A DNA stretch of 61,129 nt. Origin: Burkholderia sp. GTDB lineage: Bacteria > Pseudomonadota > Gammaproteobacteria > Burkholderiales > Burkholderiaceae. This document shows positions 1 through 8,593 of this stretch, one piece after another (position 1 is the stretch's first letter; each line of letters starts with the position of its first letter). Below the pieces are notes generated by a model. The model was given only the letters and a program-made list of their open reading frames with translations. It searched no databases and had not been told where the DNA came from. The stretch spans positions 1-61,129 of the forward strand of contig NZ_JAHACR010000004.1 in assembly GCF_018375725.1 (NCBI RefSeq), in the 5' to 3' direction. The translations under genes were made by a program, and so were the position numbers.

Positions 1-105
1 CTTGCCGTGATCGTCGGCATCTCGATCGCGCTGCAGGCGGCAACGTGGCTCGGCGCGATCCAGACGGACGGCGGCGGTACGGGCAGCGGCTGCTCGGGCG
101 CGTAA
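1..105 (+). CDS. virB2: VirB2/TrbC-type pilin, C-terminal end (partial)
   Basis: Only the last 34 codons are in the window, open from base 1 to a TAA. The residues are a hydrophobic stretch (LAVIVGISIALQAATWLGAI) followed by a Gly/Thr/Ser/Cys-rich tail. That fits the second membrane helix and tail of a VirB2/TrbC major pilin, the subunit that polymerises into the conjugative pilus. The assignment rests mainly on position, since virB3 and virB4 follow directly. The N-terminus and signal peptide lie outside the window. Confidence 0.6.
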   Translation, partial: LAVIVGISIALQAATWLGAIQTDGGGTGSGCSGA

Positions 106-115
106 AGGGGATGAG

Positions 116-436
116 ATGGATTACGAACCTCGAACCACGGTAATCCACTCGTCCCTGATGCGTATCAAGACGATCGCCGGAGTGGAAGAGCGTCTCGCAA
201 AAGTCCACCTGGCGATCGCGATCGCAATGTTGGGAGTGTGGCGGATCTGGCTGTACTTCCCGTTTTGCGTAGCAGTGCACCTTTTCCTGGTGTGGCTGAC
301 GAAGCGTGACGAGAACATCTTCCTGATCTACACGCAGTACAGCCGACAGTCCGACGTCTATGACCCCTGGGTCAGGATCGATCGGAAATCGAAAGTCAAA
401 CGGCCGCATGGCTTTGGGCGTGACATCTTATGTTGA
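116..436 (+). CDS. virB3: VirB3-like inner-membrane T4SS protein
   Basis: A 106-residue protein with one or two hydrophobic segments at about residues 30-62 and a conserved-looking C-terminal part (Y-x-R-Q-S-D-V-Y-D-P-W). Size, topology and this tail are typical of VirB3/TrbD, a small inner-membrane partner of the VirB4 ATPase in pilus assembly. The gene starts 10 bases after the virB2 stop and overlaps virB4 by 7 bases, so translation is probably coupled. Confidence 0.8.
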   Translation: MDYEPRTTVIHSSLMRIKTIAGVEERLAKVHLAIAIAMLGVWRIWLYFPFCVAVHLFLVWLTKRDENIFLIYTQYSRQSDVYDPWVRIDRKSKVKRPHGFGRDILC

Positions 437-2964
437 GTATCAAGGCAGTCCTCGGCTCATATCTGAAATCGGTAAAGAGTTTCTCGGAACTCGTACCGTG
501 GATGGGTATGAACGCCGCAGATATGGTGTTCAACCTCGACGGATCGATGATGGTGGTGTACGAGGTCGCGGGTATTGATGCCGAGGGCCGTCTCCCTATC
601 GAAACGGATGGGTTCGTCGAAAACTTTGAGCGAGCTCTCAAGGGATTTGATGAACATATCCTGGTTTGGTCCATCATGGACCGCCGTCGGACGGAATACT
701 ATCCGGACGCAGATTTCCCGACGGCGATCGGCAAGTTCTTGGATCTGTCGTGGAAACAACACCTGTTCGGCCAGCGTCAGTACGAGAATCGTCACTACTT
801 TGCAGTGGTCTACCGCAATCTCGGTGGCTCGGGCGGTTTTTTCGACAAGCTGACGAATCACATGGATCGGCACAAGGTTGGGATGTTCAAAGCCTTGAGT
901 GCGATCCTGTTCTCGGCGACTTCGGCGAAGAAGAACGCGGCGCTTGCATTCGAGCAGTTTGACGCACACGAAACTCACTTTCGCCAGATCCTCGAAGAGT
1001 TCGAGACGACGGTGAACTCGCTTGGCTTTCGCCGACTGCAGAGCAACGAGTTGATGACCTTCATGCACCAGCGTGTGAGTCCGCCGAACGATCACCACCG
1101 TGTGGCAATCCCGGATATCCCGGTGTACCTCAATACGTACTTGCCGGACTCGACGCTTCGACGGAAGAAGAAGCACCTTGAATTCGAGGGTGACGTCACG
1201 CGCTACGTGGGCGCCATGAGCGTGAAGAACTGGCCGAACATCATCGCGCCAGGCGTGACTGATCCGCTACTGCAAATCGACGGTGAAATTACCGTCAGCC
1301 AGTGCTTCGAGTTCTGGGGCAACGAACGGGCGAAGAAGTACATCCAGGCCACGCAGGACCATTTCATGGCCAGCACCAAGCGTTGGACGACGCATTTGGT
1401 GGAACAGATGACGAAAACGGAGTCGGACAAGATCGATGCCGGCAAACTCGCGTTGGCTGAAGACGCGTCATCTGCGCTGGAAGATCTGACGGCGCTCGAC
1501 CGTGCCTACGGGCACTACAACATGACCATTCTCTGCCACGGTGATACCGAAGAAGAGATGGAGCAGACGCTAAAAGACGTCGGAAGCACGATGCGCACCG
1601 CTGTCGGTGCGAAGGTGGTTCGCGAACGAATGTACGCGCTCTCGGCGTTCACGGCGACATTGCCGGGCCAATGGGCAAACATCGTCCGCTGGGGCTTCAT
1701 CAACGTGGGGAATCTTGCAGATCTGGCACAACTCCGAGCGATTCGGACCGGCGAACGTCGAAATTCGCACCTGTCAGGGCAGCTGCAGCGCCCGATTCCG
1801 GCTTTGGCACTTTTGCCGACCGAGCACAACGTTCCATTCAACTACAACTTCCACCAAGGGGACTTGCCTCACTTCTTCGTGGTGGGCCCGTCGCGTTCGG
1901 GTAAGACGACGCTGCTCAATTTCCTGATTTCGCAGTTCTTCAAGTATCACCCGTGCAATGTCCTGATCTTCGATAAGGACTATTCGTGCTATGTCGCCTC
2001 GGGTCTTCAGGGTGCGAAGCATATCGACATGAACCCCAGCACGGGCAAGGCACCTCGCATGAATCCTCTGCGCGTCGTAAATGATCCGACGAAGCGGGGA
2101 TGGCTGATGCGGTGGCTGCAGCTGATCGTGACTCTTCGGCAATACGAGTGGAAGACCGAAGACGAGCTCGACATGAACAAGGCGCTCAACATGCTGGCTG
2201 ATCAGCCGCCGGAAAACTGGCGACTGTCGCGCCTCGCAGACTTCATGAAGGCGATTTCGAACGATCTGTACAAGGAGTTGCAGCCCTGGCTTGAGGACGG
2301 TGGCACGTACCCGCATTTCGATAGCTCGGAGGATGATTTCAAGTTGTCGTCGTTCACCGACGTTGAGATGGGAGGGTTACTCGAGGATGAGATCCTGGCC
2401 CCTGTCTTTATCGACTACGCGTTCTTCTGCATCGACGAGATGCTGGTTCTTGATCCGGAGCAAGGGATCAAGCCGACGCTGATCTACCTTGAGGAGGTTT
2501 GGTATCTCTTCAAGAACAAAAAGCTGCGTGAGCGCTTCGACAACTGGCTACGCACACTCGCTAAGAAAAACGCGATCGTCGGGATGACTACACAGTCGCT
2601 AAAAGAAATTGCTGACAGCGACATCTTCACCACGATCATCGACAACATTCAGAACCGGATCTTCCTGCCGAATCCTAGCGTGATGGCGCACTTGGACCTG
2701 TATCGCAACAAGTTCCAACTCAACGACGAGCAGATCGAGCGCATCCGGACAGCGACACGGAAGGTGCAGTATTACTTTGTGAATCCGGAGGGTATGTCGC
2801 GCATGGCAAACGTCCGTTTTCCGCCGGAGATGCTGGCCTGCCTTCGGTCGGATCAGCTCGCGATTCAGAAATACAAGGAATTCCGCGCCAAGCTGGTTCC
2901 GGATTGGGAAGAGCAGTACATCGAGGAAATGGTCCGTTTGGGAGAGGTCGCAAAAAATGAATAA
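430..2964 (+). CDS. virB4: VirB4-family T4SS ATPase
   Basis: An 844-residue protein, the usual size for VirB4/TrbE. The Walker A motif GPSRSGKT is at about residues 486-493, and a Walker B-like segment (TLIYLEEVWYL) is further on, in the usual C-terminal RecA-like domain. VirB4 is the conserved cytoplasmic ATPase of conjugative type IV secretion. It energises pilus assembly at the inner membrane together with VirB3. The start overlaps virB3 and the end overlaps the next gene by 8 bases, consistent with one operon. Confidence 0.95.
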   Translation: MLSIKAVLGSYLKSVKSFSELVPWMGMNAADMVFNLDGSMMVVYEVAGIDAEGRLPIETDGFVENFERALKGFDEHILVWSIMDRRRTEYYPDADFPTAIGKFLDLSWKQHLFGQRQYENRHYFAVVYRNLGGSGGFFDKLTNHMDRHKVGMFKALSAILFSATSAKKNAALAFEQFDAHETHFRQILEEFETTVNSLGFRRLQSNELMTFMHQRVSPPNDHHRVAIPDIPVYLNTYLPDSTLRRKKKHLEFEGDVTRYVGAMSVKNWPNIIAPGVTDPLLQIDGEITVSQCFEFWGNERAKKYIQATQDHFMASTKRWTTHLVEQMTKTESDKIDAGKLALAEDASSALEDLTALDRAYGHYNMTILCHGDTEEEMEQTLKDVGSTMRTAVGAKVVRERMYALSAFTATLPGQWANIVRWGFINVGNLADLAQLRAIRTGERRNSHLSGQLQRPIPALALLPTEHNVPFNYNFHQGDLPHFFVVGPSRSGKTTLLNFLISQFFKYHPCNVLIFDKDYSCYVASGLQGAKHIDMNPSTGKAPRMNPLRVVNDPTKRGWLMRWLQLIVTLRQYEWKTEDELDMNKALNMLADQPPENWRLSRLADFMKAISNDLYKELQPWLEDGGTYPHFDSSEDDFKLSSFTDVEMGGLLEDEILAPVFIDYAFFCIDEMLVLDPEQGIKPTLIYLEEVWYLFKNKKLRERFDNWLRTLAKKNAIVGMTTQSLKEIADSDIFTTIIDNIQNRIFLPNPSVMAHLDLYRNKFQLNDEQIERIRTATRKVQYYFVNPEGMSRMANVRFPPEMLACLRSDQLAIQKYKEFRAKLVPDWEEQYIEEMVRLGEVAKNE

Positions 2965-3718
2965 AGTCGTTGCAGCTTTCCTGGCCATCCTGTGTTCGGG
3001 TTCGTGCTACGCCGGCGGTATGCCGGTGTTCACGTGCGGTTTGGTGTTCGATCCGACCAACTTCTCGCAGAACGTCATCAAAGCCGCGCAGACCGCCCAG
3101 AAAGTGATCTTGCAAGGGCAACAGTATGCGTTGCAAATGCAGCAGTACGAGATGCAAGTCAAGCAGTTGGCGGCGATCAATCCGCAGCAGCTTGCTGCGT
3201 TAGGTGGGGCCACCGTTGCCGATCTGCTGGGTGTGAACAGTTACGTGTCCAGCTTGCAGAACGTCGTTGGCGACTTGAAGAATGTGTCTGCTGCGTTGAA
3301 CAACCGCTTCACGGAAGCGCAACTGTCCGGACAGACGTGGCCTCAGTATCTGGCATCTCAGCAAGCTGCGATCAAGGCCCGGCTCCAGTCGGCTCAAATT
3401 CGTGCTCAGAACGAAGCCGCGATGCTCCAAGCAGTGCAGAACGACTACGCGATGGCTGCGCAGTGGCAGGCGCGAATTCCGGCCACGATGGGAACGAATG
3501 AGGATGTACAGTTGCTGAATACCCAGATGAACCGAGTGCTCATGCAGAACTCGCAAATCATCAAGATGCTCGTCGACAAGAATGGCGCACTTAAGGCTAC
3601 TAGCGAGGCCGATGAACTTGGTAGAAGGAATCAGGACGCTGCGGCACGGACGATTTTCAATGGCGCCATTCAGCAGGACAACCAGAATAGTCAGTCGTTG
3701 ATCAACGGCCTGCAGTAG
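2957..3718 (+). CDS. virB5: VirB5/TrbJ-like minor pilin component, copy 1
   Basis: A 253-residue protein with a signal peptide (about 20 residues, ending SCYA). The mature part is Gln-rich and helical, and near its start carries VFDPTNFSQNVIKAAQT, a pattern recognised from TrbJ/VirB5 proteins. These are periplasmic tip or adhesin components of the conjugation apparatus. It overlaps virB4 by 8 bases. A second, related gene follows after 27 bases, and the two proteins align along most of their length (shared AQIRAQNE, QQDYAMAQQWQ-type and QMNRVLMQN-type blocks). Confidence 0.85.
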   Translation: MNKVVAAFLAILCSGSCYAGGMPVFTCGLVFDPTNFSQNVIKAAQTAQKVILQGQQYALQMQQYEMQVKQLAAINPQQLAALGGATVADLLGVNSYVSSLQNVVGDLKNVSAALNNRFTEAQLSGQTWPQYLASQQAAIKARLQSAQIRAQNEAAMLQAVQNDYAMAAQWQARIPATMGTNEDVQLLNTQMNRVLMQNSQIIKMLVDKNGALKATSEADELGRRNQDAAARTIFNGAIQQDNQNSQSLINGLQ

Positions 3719-3745
3719 TTCTCACACGATTCGAAAGGAAAAGCC

Positions 3746-4531
3746 ATGAAAAAGATTTTTGGTGCCGTGCTGTTGATGTTTGCTTCGACGTCGTCGTTTG
3801 CCCAGTACATTGTTTTCGATCCGTCGAACTACGCGCAGAACCTGATCACGGCGGCACAAACGGTCCAGTCTGTTCTCAAGACAGCACAGCAGTACTCGAC
3901 GCAGATCCTGCAGTATGAGAATGAGGTAAAGCAACTCGCATCGATTGGGCCGGAGGCATTGAACACGCTGAAGAGCGTGGGCAACCTCAATCTGACGAAT
4001 ATCAACGGCTACATCAATTCGCTGAATTCGCTGTACGGCAACCTGTCCGGAATGTCGAACCAGATCGCTACTCAGTTCTCGGCCGCCCAGCTGAGCAACA
4101 TGACGTGGGATCAGTTTATGGCGAAGCAAAAGCAGGATATCCAGAACGGCATTGGCGCTGCGCAGATTCGTGCGCAGAATGAGGTCAATACGCTTAACGC
4201 CATCCAGCAGGACTATGCGATGGCGCAGCAGTGGCAATCGCAGATCCCGACAACGTCGGGCATCCACGAGTCGATGCAGTTGATGAACCAGCAGATGAAC
4301 CGGGTCGTCATGCAGAACGCGCAACTGATGCAACAGCTCCAGTCGACCAACGGTAGCGCGAAAGCGGTGGAAGAAATGAATAAGGCGATCGCAAAGCAGC
4401 GCAACAACGATGCACTTCAGTCTATCGACCAGACCATCAGCACCGACAACGGAAACATGAGCTCGCTGGTCAACGGATTGAGGAACGGTTCGCCTATCTA
4501 CCGAACCTCCGGCAGCGGAGCGACGAACTGA
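3746..4531 (+). CDS. VirB5/TrbJ-like minor pilin component, copy 2
   Basis: A 261-residue paralogue of the preceding gene. It has a signal peptide ending in SFA, the start YIVFDPSNYAQNLITAAQT typical of TrbJ, and the same helical Gln-rich middle (AAQIRAQNEVNTLNAIQQDYAMAQQWQ region). The start is supported by AAAGGAAAAG just upstream. Tandem VirB5-like genes suggest two tip proteins or an expansion that changes recipient range; that is inference. The C-terminus differs from copy 1 and ends in a Ser/Gly-rich tail. Confidence 0.85.
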   Translation: MKKIFGAVLLMFASTSSFAQYIVFDPSNYAQNLITAAQTVQSVLKTAQQYSTQILQYENEVKQLASIGPEALNTLKSVGNLNLTNINGYINSLNSLYGNLSGMSNQIATQFSAAQLSNMTWDQFMAKQKQDIQNGIGAAQIRAQNEVNTLNAIQQDYAMAQQWQSQIPTTSGIHESMQLMNQQMNRVVMQNAQLMQQLQSTNGSAKAVEEMNKAIAKQRNNDALQSIDQTISTDNGNMSSLVNGLRNGSPIYRTSGSGATN

Positions 4532-4536
4532 AGGGG

Positions 4537-4557
4537 CCCGCCCGACGCATGGGCGGG
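4537..4557 (+). terminator. Hairpin between virB5 copy 2 and virB6
   Basis: Perfect 7-bp stem CCCGCCC / GGGCGGG with a 7-base loop, located between the second virB5 stop and virB6. No T-tract follows, so it is more likely an attenuating or mRNA-stabilising hairpin inside the operon than a full terminator. Confidence 0.45.
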
Positions 4558-4596
4558 TAAGTGGCGGTTAGGCGAATAGTTTCTAAGGAAGCCGGT

Positions 4597-5904
4597 ATGT
4601 TCAGTGTGAGTGTGCAAATGTCATCGAAAAGATCGTCGGACGGAGCGGGGATATCTGGGCTGCTATCGGTCGTGGCGTTTATCGCGTGCATGCTATTCTC
4701 GCTCTCGGCTTTCGCGCAGAACTCTGGCTCGTCGGGGATCTCGATTTCCGCGGCGGACTCGGGTTTCGTCTCTCAGGTGACGAATGATCTGAATCAACTG
4801 GAAAGCACGATTCAGTCAAATTTCAGCAATATGAGCGGTACCCTGGCTGCAGACGGTGCCGAACTGGAGTGGGTGCTCTTCAGCGTGATGTTCGTCTGGA
4901 CAGCGATCACCGGAATGCTAAAGGGCGAGTCTTTGGGCGAGGTCTTCGCGCAGATCATCATCCAGATCCTAATGCTCGGCATTGTGATGGCGTGCCTGAA
5001 CTCGAGCTCGCAGAACGCTCTTACACAGACTTTCTCCCAAATTTCGAACCAGTTTGGCGCTGGTACGAATTTGTCCGGTGGCTTCAAGAGTTTTTTCACC
5101 GCGATCTCCAGTCTTTGGGCAAGTGCGGACGGAAGCTCGACGTCGTCGGGGTCGAGTGGGAGCAACTGGTTTTCGTCGCTCTTCCATACGATCGGTGATT
5201 TCGATCTCGGATCGATTCTCGCCGGTCTCGCAATTGTGATTCTGAAGTTGGCGACGACCGTGATTGTGGCCGGAGCCGCGGCGTTGTGGGCAGGGAATTA
5301 CATCCTCTCGCAGATGAAGGTATATATCGGCTTGGCAGTTGCGCCCGTGATGGTGCCTTGGCTTCTGATGCCGTACACCACTTTCCTTTTCGATGGGTGG
5401 TTGAAGTACATGATTGGCGCCGGCATGATGCAGATCGTCGGCGCAATCATGATCAAAATGACCAACACCTTGATGACCACCATGACAACCGTTGCGCAGG
5501 GGGCGACGGCCACGAACGTCATTCTGTATGTGGTCCTGGTCGTACTCGCCTTGGTGATCGCCTACATGATGTCGGAGATCAACGGCATTGCGATGGGGCT
5601 GCTCCAAGGTGGTTCTCGGGTTGGTATGGGCTTTAGCGCCTGGAGTAGCGTGAAGAACTGGGGGCCGCATAGGGGCCTTGGTTCGGCCGCCCAACGCTCG
5701 GGCCAGCTCGCGGGTAAGGGTGCTCGCGCAGCCGGCCAAGGCCTGAAGTCGGCCGGCCAGGCCGCGCTCAACCGGATTCGGGGTGGCGGTGGCGGGGTCC
5801 GTGGCGGCGGTGGGAGTAGCGGGTCCAGAAACACTATGTCCTCGAGCGGAGGTGTTCGGGCAACCATGGCGCAAGCACGCGGTGGCAGTACGTCCAAGCG
5901 CTAA
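4597..5904 (+). CDS. virB6: VirB6/TrbL-like polytopic membrane protein
   Basis: A 435-residue protein with multiple hydrophobic segments (about residues 15-40, 75-130 and 205-330), the usual layout of VirB6/TrbL. This protein forms part of the inner-membrane channel for substrate transfer. The tail after about residue 340 is Gly/Arg/Ala-rich and probably cytoplasmic and disordered, as in TrbL. I chose ATG 4597 because AAGGAAG lies 5 bases upstream; an in-frame GTG at 4561 lacks a ribosome site. Confidence 0.85.
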   Translation: MFSVSVQMSSKRSSDGAGISGLLSVVAFIACMLFSLSAFAQNSGSSGISISAADSGFVSQVTNDLNQLESTIQSNFSNMSGTLAADGAELEWVLFSVMFVWTAITGMLKGESLGEVFAQIIIQILMLGIVMACLNSSSQNALTQTFSQISNQFGAGTNLSGGFKSFFTAISSLWASADGSSTSSGSSGSNWFSSLFHTIGDFDLGSILAGLAIVILKLATTVIVAGAAALWAGNYILSQMKVYIGLAVAPVMVPWLLMPYTTFLFDGWLKYMIGAGMMQIVGAIMIKMTNTLMTTMTTVAQGATATNVILYVVLVVLALVIAYMMSEINGIAMGLLQGGSRVGMGFSAWSSVKNWGPHRGLGSAAQRSGQLAGKGARAAGQGLKSAGQAALNRIRGGGGGVRGGGGSSGSRNTMSSSGGVRATMAQARGGSTSKR

Positions 5905-5941
5905 TTTTTCGACCTGTTGATAGGCATATGAAAGGAATGGC

Positions 5942-6232
5942 ATGAGCACCAGCGAGGCACAAGGCGACGAACGCCAGACGAAGAGGTCTTTCCGGGAAGC
6001 ATTTGTGGAAACGCTTCATATGCTTCGCGCGGGGCCGGATACCGAAGAGGAATGGGATGCGAGGGAAAACCAGTTGCACGCAATGATTCGGGAGTCCGTC
6101 CCAAGTGCGATTGGTGTGACACTGGCGCGGACGCTTATTGAGCAGCCCGTCGTCTTTCTCGTGGGGATCGGTGGGCTCATCTTGTGGACAGTCCTGGAAG
6201 CGATCCCCTTCATCTACCGCCTTCTCTTCTAG
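5942..6232 (+). CDS. Small membrane protein in T4SS locus, unknown
   Basis: A 96-residue protein with a charged N-terminal half and one or two hydrophobic stretches in the C-terminal 40 residues (PVVFLVGIGGLILWTVLEAI). GAAAGGAATGGC upstream supports the ATG. It lies between virB6 and the AAA+ ATPase gene in the same direction, which suggests a role in the transfer machine or its quality control. No family is recognised. Confidence 0.7.
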   Translation: MSTSEAQGDERQTKRSFREAFVETLHMLRAGPDTEEEWDARENQLHAMIRESVPSAIGVTLARTLIEQPVVFLVGIGGLILWTVLEAIPFIYRLLF

Positions 6233-6296
6233 TCACTCGTGGGGGCTTGTTTCCGTACCGCCTTCACGTACATTAGGGGGTAAGGAGATCGGAAAC

Positions 6297-6443
6297 ATGA
6301 CCACCCTCTACCGAACCATTCTGTTTGCTGCGCTTGCCTGCTATGGCTGGTACTACAACACCAGCCTGAACGTGGACCATTCGTCACGCAGCGCCCAAGT
6401 TCACTTCGATTCGGCTCGTTCGCCGGCCCATGGAGGCGAATGA
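6297..6443 (+). CDS. 48-residue membrane peptide upstream of AAA+ ATPase
   Basis: Short reading frame starting at ATG 6297, with TAAGGAGA about 9 bases upstream, ending in TGA at 6441-6443. The N-terminus (MTTLYRTILFAALACYGWYY) could be a signal anchor. The stop overlaps the start of the AAA+ gene (ATGA at 6440), a classical translational-coupling arrangement and the main support for a real gene. Function unknown. It occupies the spot where a small VirB7-like protein could be expected, but it has no clear lipobox. Confidence 0.55.
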   Translation: MTTLYRTILFAALACYGWYYNTSLNVDHSSRSAQVHFDSARSPAHGGE

Positions 6444-8386
6444 TGAACGGCCGTTATCGTCAATCGAACCCTCTCGATACGCTTCTCGGCCTGGCGGTCA
6501 TCGCACTTCTTGCGTTCGCGGTCCTGTCAGCGGTTGCATGGGCCTGGGAGACGTGGCAGCTGCTCACGTCGAACCAATCGACGCATGACGTGGTTCTTTA
6601 CGGCCGAGTCGCGTCGGTCGTTATTGTGGTCCTCGGTCTTGCGGCCATTCGATTCTGGGCTATCGCTTACGTGGCAATTACTGTCTTTGCGTTTAGCTGG
6701 ATCGCGCTGCTTTCGGGTCATGCGGATGCTGGTGAGTTCTGGGGGTTCGCAGGTTTTCTGCCGATTCTTTCGGTCTACCCGTGGCTTGCCCGGAAGTTCC
6801 CTGAGGCTGCTGATGAACGCGAGCGCGCCATGGTCGTGAACAATCCGCAGGAAACAGGCTCTACGCCGCTGCCGCATCTTCCGGTTGCGACTCCGCGAAA
6901 GACCCTTGATTCGCTCGTGGGGATGGAGGAGCTGAAGGATCGCCTCCGCGGCGCCGTGTCGGATATTTTGGCGAAGCGCTCGGAGGGCGAGGATCCGCGC
7001 AACGGTATCCTCCTACACGGTGAGCCGGGGAATGGCAAAACGGAATTTGCGGAGTGCTTGGCCGGGGAATTCAAGCTTCCGCTGATCAAGCTGCGAAACA
7101 GCGACGTGGCCAGCCGTTGGAAGAACCAGACGACGGAAAGCATCGTTCAGGCGTTTGCGGACGCGAAGGCGCACGCTCCGTGCATGCTCTTCATCGACGA
7201 AGCCGACAGTCTGCTCGTCGACCGGGCTGGGATGGCAGAGTCCGGCGGTGAGGAAGGGAAGATCACGAACGCACTGCTGACGGAGCTGGTGGACATCCGT
7301 GCGCATCGTGTCGTCGTGGTTGCTGCAACGAACTACCTCGACAAGCTCGATGCGGCCGGGATGCGGGAAGGACGCTTCGATTTCAAAATCGAAGTTCCGA
7401 CGCCGGATGAACCTGCCCGTCTCGCACTTCTCGATGCCTCGCTCAAACGTTATGTGCCGTATGTGGAAATTCCGCAAGCAGCAGTGGAACGAGCAGCCAA
7501 GCGTTGGGTCGGCTATTCCAGCAAGCGCATCCAGTCGGTTGGTGAGCAAATTCGGGAAGTCAAGCGGAAGACCAATCGGAATAGCTTTGACTTCGACGAT
7601 TTGATGGCTGCGATGCGAGCTCTGCAAGGTCGCGCAGGCAAGATCCCGGAGAATACGAAAGGGCTGGACGAGATCATCCTATCTGTCCCGTCGAGCAAGC
7701 GTCTGAAGGCGATCGCAACCCGTATGTCCAAAATCAGCCAGATCGAGGAAATGGGCGGCAAAGCGCCGACAGGAATCGTGTTCTATGGTCCTCCGGGAAC
7801 GGGAAAGACCGAAGCGGCACGTGCTCTGGCAAAGGCTACGGGATGGGCGTTCTTGCAGACCACAGGCAGTACGCTGATGGCTGATCCCTCATCGTGGGAC
7901 AAACTGATCCGCGAGGCGAAGGACATTCGTCCGGTGATCGTGTTCTTGGATGAGGCCGACGATATTCTCCGGAACCGCCAGATGTCCAACGTCTCGGCCC
8001 TGACCAACAAAGTCCTGGTCTCGATGGACGGCGCGGCTGGCAAAACACCGGATATCGTTTTCGTCGCGGCCACGAACTTCGTGGACGATATCGATGAGGC
8101 TGCAATGCGTGGCGGCCGCTTTACCGAGAAGGTACGCTTCGAGCTGCCTGATGAAGTGGGTATCGAGACATTCGTCTCCGGCTGGCTGGAAAAACGAGGC
8201 ATCGAGCCGTTGAACAGTTTCGTGGCTCGTGTGGTGGATGCCCTGAAAGGAGAGTCGATTGCAAACGTCGACGCAATCCTTCAAGAAGCTGTGAACCAGT
8301 GTGCCGTGAGGATGCTGGATGGCGAGGAAGCTAGTCTCACGGTCGACGATATCGTGGAGGCCCGAGAAACGATCTCTCGCAACTGA
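6440..8386 (+). CDS. Membrane-anchored tandem AAA+ ATPase
   Basis: A 648-residue protein. About residues 12-125 contain three or four hydrophobic helices. Two AAA+ modules follow. The first has Walker A GEPGNGKT (194-201), Walker B MLFIDEAD (about 249-256), sensor-1 VVAATN and arginine-finger-like GMREGRFD. The second has Walker A GPPGTGKT (450-457), Walker B VIVFLDEADD (about 499), VAATN and AMRGGRFT. The two-ring layout resembles Cdc48/FtsH-class unfoldases, but no protease domain is visible. It sits between virB6 and virB8, where such an enzyme is not standard. It may remodel membrane or T4SS proteins (inference). ATG 6440 or 6443 are both possible starts. Confidence 0.85.
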   Translation: MMNGRYRQSNPLDTLLGLAVIALLAFAVLSAVAWAWETWQLLTSNQSTHDVVLYGRVASVVIVVLGLAAIRFWAIAYVAITVFAFSWIALLSGHADAGEFWGFAGFLPILSVYPWLARKFPEAADERERAMVVNNPQETGSTPLPHLPVATPRKTLDSLVGMEELKDRLRGAVSDILAKRSEGEDPRNGILLHGEPGNGKTEFAECLAGEFKLPLIKLRNSDVASRWKNQTTESIVQAFADAKAHAPCMLFIDEADSLLVDRAGMAESGGEEGKITNALLTELVDIRAHRVVVVAATNYLDKLDAAGMREGRFDFKIEVPTPDEPARLALLDASLKRYVPYVEIPQAAVERAAKRWVGYSSKRIQSVGEQIREVKRKTNRNSFDFDDLMAAMRALQGRAGKIPENTKGLDEIILSVPSSKRLKAIATRMSKISQIEEMGGKAPTGIVFYGPPGTGKTEAARALAKATGWAFLQTTGSTLMADPSSWDKLIREAKDIRPVIVFLDEADDILRNRQMSNVSALTNKVLVSMDGAAGKTPDIVFVAATNFVDDIDEAAMRGGRFTEKVRFELPDEVGIETFVSGWLEKRGIEPLNSFVARVVDALKGESIANVDAILQEAVNQCAVRMLDGEEASLTVDDIVEARETISRN

Positions 8387-8407
8387 TCTGAGTCCTTTCA
8401 CGATCGG

Positions 8408-8443
8408 GGCAGGCCCTGTTTCCACGGGCCTGCCTTTTCTTTT
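8408..8443 (+). terminator. Rho-independent terminator after AAA+ gene
   Basis: A 9-bp perfect stem GGCAGGCCC / GGGCCTGCC with a 9-base loop, followed by TTTTCTTTT. It lies 21 bases after the AAA+ stop and separates the virB2-virB6/AAA+ transcription unit from virB8 onwards. Confidence 0.9.
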
Positions 8444-8563
8444 GGGGTTAGTCGAGGAGCAGTGTTACGGTCGCCATCAGGTATCGGAGCAGTCCACCCG
8501 GGGAAAGAACCCCTTCTTAGGCGTTCTTTTAGAATGGTTGACCACTAAGCCCCCATGTTTTAC

Positions 8564-8576
8564 TTCCTGCTAAGAA
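8564..8576 (+). promoter_or_regulatory. Palindromic operator candidate upstream of virB8
   Basis: TTCCTGCTAAGAA, an imperfect dyad preceded by TTTTAC. Its extended context (GTTTTACTTYCTGCTARGAA) is nearly identical to the one upstream of pilN. It lies between the terminator at 8408-8443 and virB8, so it probably marks the control region of the virB8-9-10 unit. One of eight copies of this motif in the window. Confidence 0.6.
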
Positions 8577-8593
8577 ATCTCGGAGCGGGAAGC

